Shown here piece after piece: positions 57,934 through 64,000 of a DNA stretch of 64,000 bases. The DNA lies in NCBI RefSeq assembly GCF_918797505.1, contig NC_092800.1, forward strand, positions 31,982,263-32,046,262, read 5' to 3'. Each line of letters begins with the position of its first letter. Positions within the stretch are counted from its first letter, which is position 1. The stretch is from Bemisia tabaci. Lineage: Eukaryota > Arthropoda > Insecta > Hemiptera > Aleyrodidae. A program made the position numbers and the translations under genes. The notes beneath the pieces were generated by a model. The model worked only from the letters and a program-made list of their open reading frames with translations, had not been told where the DNA came from and made no database searches.

Positions 57934-58956
57934 ACATCTCTTATCAAATATACCCATTTGTCTCTCTCGTAAATCTCCTCTTTTGAAACATGTTTTCTCA
58001 TTTTCTGAGGAGCCCGTCAATACACGGTTATTTCTTTCCCCTTCCCCTCATAGGTGCCTGCATCCTATTTGAAGTTTGAAAAAACGATCTCAAAGCAACA
58101 GGAATTTTTTCAAACTCATGAGCGATTTTTGAAAATTTTTGGATGAAATTTCAACCACCACTTAAAATTTCAATCCTGCCTGAAGTTTTGAAAATCCAGT
58201 CTTGTGCAAGCAAATTTTTGTCATTGATTTCCCACAGTTAATTGTACCTCAAAATCCGTCAATCACTTTTAATGGTTCTCTTTTCTTTTAAAGCCACGCA
58301 ACTCGCGTTTTGAAATTAATCGATCCAACCAGTAGTTTTTCATTATTTTCCAAGGAAAAAGACGAAGAAGGAGAAAGGAAAATCAATGTATCCTCATCAG
58401 ATCTTTTTAAATTTAGCACATCAGTGATTTGAAATTACTCTCGTCTTATTTATCAGTTTCTTTGCTCTCAATCGGTGAAAAGTTAGGATCTTTTAAAATT
58501 TAGACGCTCGTTATTAGTTTCTCATCCAACGTCACTGGAGAATTTTTCGCACTATCTGTAACTATCAGTCGGTAGTTTTCAGATGGTCCAAAACATGAGA
58601 ATGAAATTACATTATCTTCGAATCTCCGTTTTGCCTTTATGTACCGACTATGTTTGTCCCTGTTGTGATTATTCTGATCCGATCAAAACATCGATCCTCC
58701 TGGTGTACTCTGGTAACGCTGCGCTGGTACCCGCAAATTGGCAACGGTGAAGAATATGAGAGACTATGTAGGAGGCACATCGATGTAATCTAAAATGAAT
58801 CAATTTTTAATCGTGTTCCGCGTTCCAATTCTTTGTTACTCCTCTAGATTAAGTGCAATCCAACATATTGACAATACTTACGCCGCGCCGTCTTAGGTCA
58901 TTTGCTAATAATTAAATCGTCAATGTGAATATTTTACTATATTGTTGCATATTGCA
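57934..58956. other. Intergenic, nothing recognised
   Basis: AT-rich sequence. No gene or ordered repeat could be supported. Confidence 0.45.
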
Positions 58957-58981
58957 CTTGTAAAATTTTATCGGCACTACA

Positions 58982-59186
58982 CACAATTATATAGACTTAA
59001 AACTTTTTTTGGCAAAACCGATTACTTACTTATTTACTATTCACGATGGCCATTTCGGGTGGTCAGGCCGCCCATCTTCAGGTCACCTGAAGATGGGCGG
59101 CCTGACCACCCGAAATGGCCATCGTGAATAGTAAATAAGTAAGTAATCGGTTTTGCCAAAAAAAGTTTTAAGTCTATATAATTGTG
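58982..59186. repeat. Perfect 205-bp palindrome
   Basis: The arms are 102 nt each around a single central C at 59084. I checked the complement base by base and found no mismatch. The outer part begins CACAATTATATAGAC and the centre is CTTCAGGTCACCTGAAG. A weaker TGTAAAAT match extends the left side to about 58957. Confidence 0.95.
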
Positions 59187-59286
59187 AATATTTTACAAAT
59201 GATCCATCCCTCAATATGCTCGAAGTCAAGAGTTTGAACAAGCAACACCGCGAAGCATACAAAAAATTCTACAAGAAATTTGGGAC

Positions 59287-59640
59287 AGGGTGACAAATTC
59301 TTAAAATTTTCTTTAATAACCTGGAAAAGTCGGGGAATTTCATCGCGAAGCATTTACATTCTGTCTTCCGGCCAAAATGTTTAATTATTTCCTATTACAC
59401 CCAGAAGCTCTGTCGACGAAAAGTTCCTGTAAAATCTCTGTCTGAAAGTTCTTGACTTTTGGATTTTTTAATTTCAAGAGACTTTGCGCTAACATTTTTT
59501 TTGTGCAAAGCATTTTCAAAAGAAATTATGCCCCTGAAAATTGATAACTTATGGAACACTCGGGAAATTGTAAGTTTAAAACCCCTTAAAAATCATAGAA
59601 AAGCCAGGAAATTTCTAATCCCAAGAAAATTTGTCACCTT
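59287..59640. repeat. Decayed GGGTGACAAATT-ended repeat
   Basis: GGGTGACAAATTCTTAAAAT and CCCAAGAAAATTTGTCACC are inverse ends. The interior has GGAAAAGTCGGGGAATTTCA, tying it loosely to the TCAGGG repeat family. Confidence 0.55.
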
Positions 59641-60399
59641 CATTTACCATTAAAGAAGCTAGCCAGGCTTGGTTTCGGTACAGTTTTCATTGAATTTAGA
59701 AAAAAGAACAAGAGAAACAAATGGAATAACCAAAAATATGTTGCTACCAGCATTTGATGTACTAAGTTGCATTATCTTACTACCATTGCAAAGCTCATCC
59801 GTACATTTGTTGCAAAATCTCCTCAAATCAATCCTTAACCCAGGCAACGTTTCCAATTTATTGCAGTTTGTCTTGAAGTAGCAGGGCTGTTTAAGTATGT
59901 GCTTTATTAGTCAATCATTCTTCAACCTCTATTATCTTCGCCGACAATTGGGCGCTTCTGGGTACCAGATGCGCCCTTTCCAACCGTTCGACTCCCCCGA
60001 TGTAACATGTACTATACTACATGCCCTTTTGCCTTATGGGTAATGACGCCATTCTGGTACACCCGGGAAAATTTGATTTTTTTCTGCATCTGGTATTCGT
60101 AAAAGTTTTCGTGAAATGTTTTGCTTTTAAGCATAACAATCTCGCACGAACGTATTACCTGGTTAAAGTATTTTAGGGCCTCCTTATGCTTTAAATACTT
60201 ATATCCGAGGCAGTACTTTCAGATCGATTTGAAAATATTACGAACAGTCACGTGATCTCTTCATTTTAGTGACGTATTACTGTGCTACTTTGTGATTGGT
60301 TCATTTTATTGGCGCAGCATATCGACACGTCAGCTGTTTGCGGCATTGAGCGGAAGGTTTAAGGTTATGTCATGGACCATGAGAATGAATAAGGACCCC

Positions 60400-60625
60400 C
60401 AACTCCAGTTAGCGGAGACATTAGCGCTGCCTATATTTTCATCCATGGCCGATGTCACCGCCGGCCGGCCGGTCCCTCTCTTCCCCGCGACCCGCGCTTC
60501 CCCTCCCCCTGGCTGAACTCCTCTTCACGCGGCGCGGCCCCGCTCCCCCGCGACCTGCGCGCCCTACCTCGCGGCGTCGCGACGCCGCTGTCCGCTAGAT
60601 CGCGTTGACGCACCAGCTTTAGAGG
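60400..60625. other. GC-rich island
   Basis: Far richer in C, G and CpG than its surroundings (GCCGGCCGGCCGG, GCGGCGCGGCC, GCGGCGTCGCGACGCC). Open on the plus strand to 60516 with several ATGs but no recognisable protein. It could be a promoter or first exon of a gene lying beyond the window or unrecognised here. Confidence 0.35.
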
Positions 60626-60734
60626 TTCCGCCGCTCTTTCCCGTCGTCTGATTTACAGTGGATCCTTTATGTTTCCATTCACCACCAACTTACATTCGTC
60701 ACAAAGTGCTTGTGGAAAGTTTCAGATCTTCGCG

Positions 60735-61065
60735 CAAGGTAGTTTTACACAGGTATGGACAGAACTTAACAACTGGCCTCTGATTGGCTCTCCAGCGGCC
60801 CCTTAACGTCAGCCATTTTGAATGTTTTGATTATTTTGATTTATTATGTTCGGTTTATCGTTTGTCAAAATTTTGTGGGATTTTTTGCACAATTTTGATA
60901 ATGCGATATTAATTTTAACGTTTAAACGCACAAACGTTTGAATGCTAATTTGATTGTAATTTAATTAAAAAACGGGCCCCTGAACCTACGTCACGTAGTC
61001 ATGTGACACGTACTGAGGCTCATGGGAAATTTTCAACTTTTCCATACCTGTGTAAATCTACCTTG
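60735..61065. mobile_element. MULE-like non-autonomous element with 9-10-bp TSD
   Basis: AAGGTAGTTTTACACAGGTA and TACCTGTGTAAATCTACCTT are inverse ends. ATCTTCGCG flanks both sides exactly (60726-60734 and 61066-61074), with a G before it also shared on both sides. A 9-10-bp duplication fits Mutator-like transposition. No transposase. Confidence 0.85.
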
Positions 61066-61079
61066 ATCTTCGCGGTCGA

Positions 61080-62440
61080 TCTGTAGTTTTGAAGGGTTTT
61101 GCGGTTAAAGAATCCCACTTCAAATTCCATCTTCGTCAGACTTCGGGTACATAAGTTGGTAGTAATATGCTTTGTCAAAGAAGCGCCCTTCAACGCTTGG
61201 GCGTTGGAACTGCTTGTTTTGATTTGTAAACAACGCAGTTTATTATCATTGTAGCATTGGTTTCGCTGATTGCACCTTCAGTTGCAACTCAAACACTTTT
61301 ATTGCCGCGCGTCAGACCATTTTTACGAGCAAATTAACACCTACTTTGTACGTGCTTCTCATCATTTCCGGCAGAGCCGATTGACACCACTTGCATACTT
61401 GCAACCTCAGCTCCTCAGCTCGCGTGAAATATTAATGCTGCTACTGGAACTGCACTTTTTTTCAATTTACAACGCTGTAATATTCGACAATTTTTATTTC
61501 TATGAGGGAAACATCTGTAATATCACTCATTATCACTCTTAGTCACTATTAAGGTAGTGCTGGAATAGTGCACTAGTGCCCCTATTTTTTATCTGTGTCC
61601 ATTTTCGATTTTATTTTGTTTAGGCTTAAATAAATAAGTTTTCAGTAAGTGAGTTTACAGATCTAAACTAACCCCTACATACTTTAGTATCACATTAAGT
61701 CCTGTTCTAAGTTCTAAACAGCAACTTTATCGAGGGATGTTTCGCCTTCAGTTTTGAAGATATACGATACGCGCTCCCGAGTGTTAAAATAGTGGTATCT
61801 CCCTAACTTTGAAACTATCGACGCTGTGTTAGGTAAGCCTCGGCATGGATTTGTAGTATGGAAACACGGGAGCAGATATCAGCCTAATTACATGAGACGT
61901 TGCCTTATTTCATCTAATGTTATCCAAAATTGCACCTTTTTAATGTTAAAAGTCGGAAAATTGTCGAGTTATTCGAAAATTCCTCGAAGCAGCTAGAACT
62001 GGCAAAATATTTCTCAAATTCCTGCAAATTTAAGACCGGAAATATTTTGAACTTAAGCGGAATTACTTCTTAACCGCGATTCAACTCAGCGAGATTTCAA
62101 TGTACTTTCGATGACCATCCAGTGAAAAAGAAATGAGTGCGGGCACTTCAAAGCATTACTCAAAGCGAAGCACACCACTTTTAATTCCAACAGCTCAGCT
62201 GCAGTATAAATCAAATGATGCAAGGTATGACGTTGAAAAACTTATATTCCTCGTAGAAGTTTTCCTACGGTTAATACCATTAATAACGGAGCCGGAGTTC
62301 GAAGCCTATTTTTAATCATGACCACCATCCAGTCCCAAGTCTGAATTTATAATAACATCCCACCGGTTGCACCTCCTACTCTATTCGCTGGATCTTCTGA
62401 ACAAACACAGCGGAAGAGTCAAACGCGCGGGGAGAAAAAT
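61080..62440. other. Intergenic, nothing recognised
   Basis: Short frames at 61270-61542 and 62133-62315 have no family or supporting splice signals. Confidence 0.4.
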
Positions 62441-62442
62441 AA

Positions 62443-62597
62443 CCGGCGTGAAATATCGATTGTCGATATCTCGCCATTTGAAGCTGTGGTAAAAAATCGA
62501 GTATCAACGTTCGTTGTGAACATCCTGTTTATCGATTCTTTTCCAAAGTTCTAAATGACAGAGCAATCGATACATCGCAAAGTACGCCTCGCCACTG
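62443..62597. mobile_element. CAGTGGCG-type hAT-like MITE, copy 5 (decayed)
   Basis: The right end CGCCACTG is intact. The interior (ATCGATTGTCGATATCTCGC, GTTTATCGATTCTTTTCC, AGCAATCGATACATCGCAAA) matches the family in reverse. The left end is eroded. Confidence 0.75.
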
Positions 62598-62847
62598 AAA
62601 AATAAGCTCTTCGTCTCACGATTGGAATTAATTATGAAAGAAGAAAGATAACGCAGAAAAAAAAAAAAAAACTTGAAATGACTCAACGGATAGCATTTAG
62701 ATAAATTGACGAGTTAGTCTATTTGCTTCCGTTTTGTTTTCGATTCTGAGTAAAAACCCTCTGTTAGCACAACGGCGCATAAATCATAGTTTCGGAAGAG
62801 TTAAAAAACAAAATTGGAAAAGCAAGGCTCATTGTTTTCGAGGTACT

Positions 62848-63040
62848 CACTGAAAAACATTTTTCTTGAGATATTATTTTGACTCAAAGCGTCGTTTCTT
62901 GTCGACAAAATTTGGTTTTTTTGAGTTTTCGAAACGTTGTTTTGCTATCGTTGTTTTAACTGAATCTTAACGATAGCAAAACGACGCTTCCTTAACTCCA
63001 AAAAACCGACTTTAAGTCAAATCCGCGCGGATTTCAGTTT
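62848..63040. repeat. Imperfect hairpin beginning CACTGAAAAACA
   Basis: ACGTTGTTTTGCTATCGTTG pairs with AACGATAGCAAAACGACGCT around a short loop, and TTGGTTTTTTTGAGTT pairs with AACTCCAAAAAACCGA. The left end resembles the CACTGA-ended MITEs; the right end is missing. Confidence 0.55.
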
Positions 63041-64000
63041 TATCATCCAACAACCCCGTGCTCTTTTTTCCATATCAAAGGAAGCCCGTAAAGCAAACTA
63101 TATGAATGTGCTCTTTGCAAACACTCACAAGATTAACTAGAATTCCGTAAACTTGAAAAAAGATAAAACCCTGACCTTCGGATATAAGTTCAGGTCTTAA
63201 AGTGGTGTCTTGATGTGAAAAAAACAGCAAATACAACGTCAAAACCATCTCGAATTTAGCAAATCATCGGATTGCGTTGAGGGAGAATCAGCTAGTTCAT
63301 CCAGTTGATTGACTTGTTGAGTTATTATTGCGAGCAAATTTTGAACATCAACTGAACAAACAAAATGATAGAAATCTAGACTCTGCCTCTCAAATGAATA
63401 AATCGCATAAGGCCGTGTTACATCACATATGGTAATTTAATGAATGCGAATTTTCAGTGGTGGAAAGAAGAATTTCAGATTCTGTCGATCGACCAATCGA
63501 TCGTTTCCAACGCCTAAAAGATACTTTATCTTTTTTCGAAAATCTAGCCAATTTGAAATATTCTATTGTCATTAGTATCAATTGTAAAAAATTTGATTGT
63601 AAAATGGTTCAAAACAACTATAAAAGCACAACCCATCAATTGTTCGCAATTTATTCTAGATTTTGACAGTAGATATACTGGGGAAATTGTGATTTTAAGG
63701 AATTTCGATTCATCTTTCCTCTTTAAAATTTAAAGTGCTGAAGTCCCATAGCACAGTGGAAGAATGAAATGAATTTTCCTACAGGATTAATATGAACTAT
63801 AGCCTGTCAGTTTAAATTGGCATTTTTTTTGGCATCGACAGGTGATCTCCAGAGTCTAGATGAGCTCGTTTTATTTAGTTTTTGGAAATATGAACCAGGG
63901 TTTTTTTTTAAAAATTATTCGATAAAGTTGTGAATTCTCCCATTTAAAAAATATTTCCTATCATATTTTTTTTAAGATCTACATGCTCGATTTGCATGAT
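63041..64000. other. Intergenic, nothing recognised
   Basis: A 69-codon frame at 63457-63666 follows an AG but has no family, and its start is not an ATG. Not called. Confidence 0.4.

Overview
This is a eukaryotic window, most likely from an insect. It is AT-rich, gene-poor and packed with short inverted-repeat transposons. The repeat style (dense MITEs, foldback elements and TCAGGG-type minisatellites) gives an impression of a hemipteran such as a whitefly. That assignment is not established from the sequence. No prokaryotic-style gene blocks are present.

Only two conventional genes can be supported firmly. The first is a five-exon, plus-strand gene between 23459 and 29921 for a 297-residue four-pass lysosomal membrane protein of the LAPTM4 family. 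All four introns have GT-AG ends and phases that join exactly, and the C-terminal tail carries two PY motifs for Nedd4-type ubiquitin ligases. The second is a minus-strand tRNA-Ser(GCT) at 47614-47695 with a full cloverleaf, a long variable arm and a pol III T-run. Several other stretches look like possible exons (7109-7381 with 2384-2478, 17789-18010, 22044-22313, 50503-50925, 57605-57933), but none has a recognised family.

Layout: 1-2478 is intergenic with one MITE. 2479-7110 is a 4.6-kb foldback with arms of about 1.42 kb that appears to split a reading frame. 7111-18090 is intergenic with scattered MITEs and a GC-rich island at 17770-18010. 18091-20590 holds a T36 tract, MITEs and a CCCTGG-ended element with a GC-rich palindrome inside. 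20600-23438 is the upstream side of LAPTM4, and 23439 to about 32590 is the gene and its probable 3' UTR. 32600-46600 is a nested repeat quarter: two hAT-type elements with perfect 8-bp target duplications, two copies of a 510-bp foldback, 38-bp minisatellites and CAGTGGCG MITEs, one of which has a second MITE inside it. 46600-64000 contains the tRNA, more foldbacks, a 1.03-kb CACTG-ended element, a perfect 205-bp palindrome and a MULE-like element with a 9-10-bp target duplication beside a GC-rich island.

The window is best read as a housekeeping-type gene and a tRNA set in a landscape shaped by non-autonomous DNA transposons. The most unusual material is the set of long, nearly perfect hairpin-forming repeats, and a GC-rich CACGCATTGCG motif that recurs inside hAT-type elements and as free palindromes.
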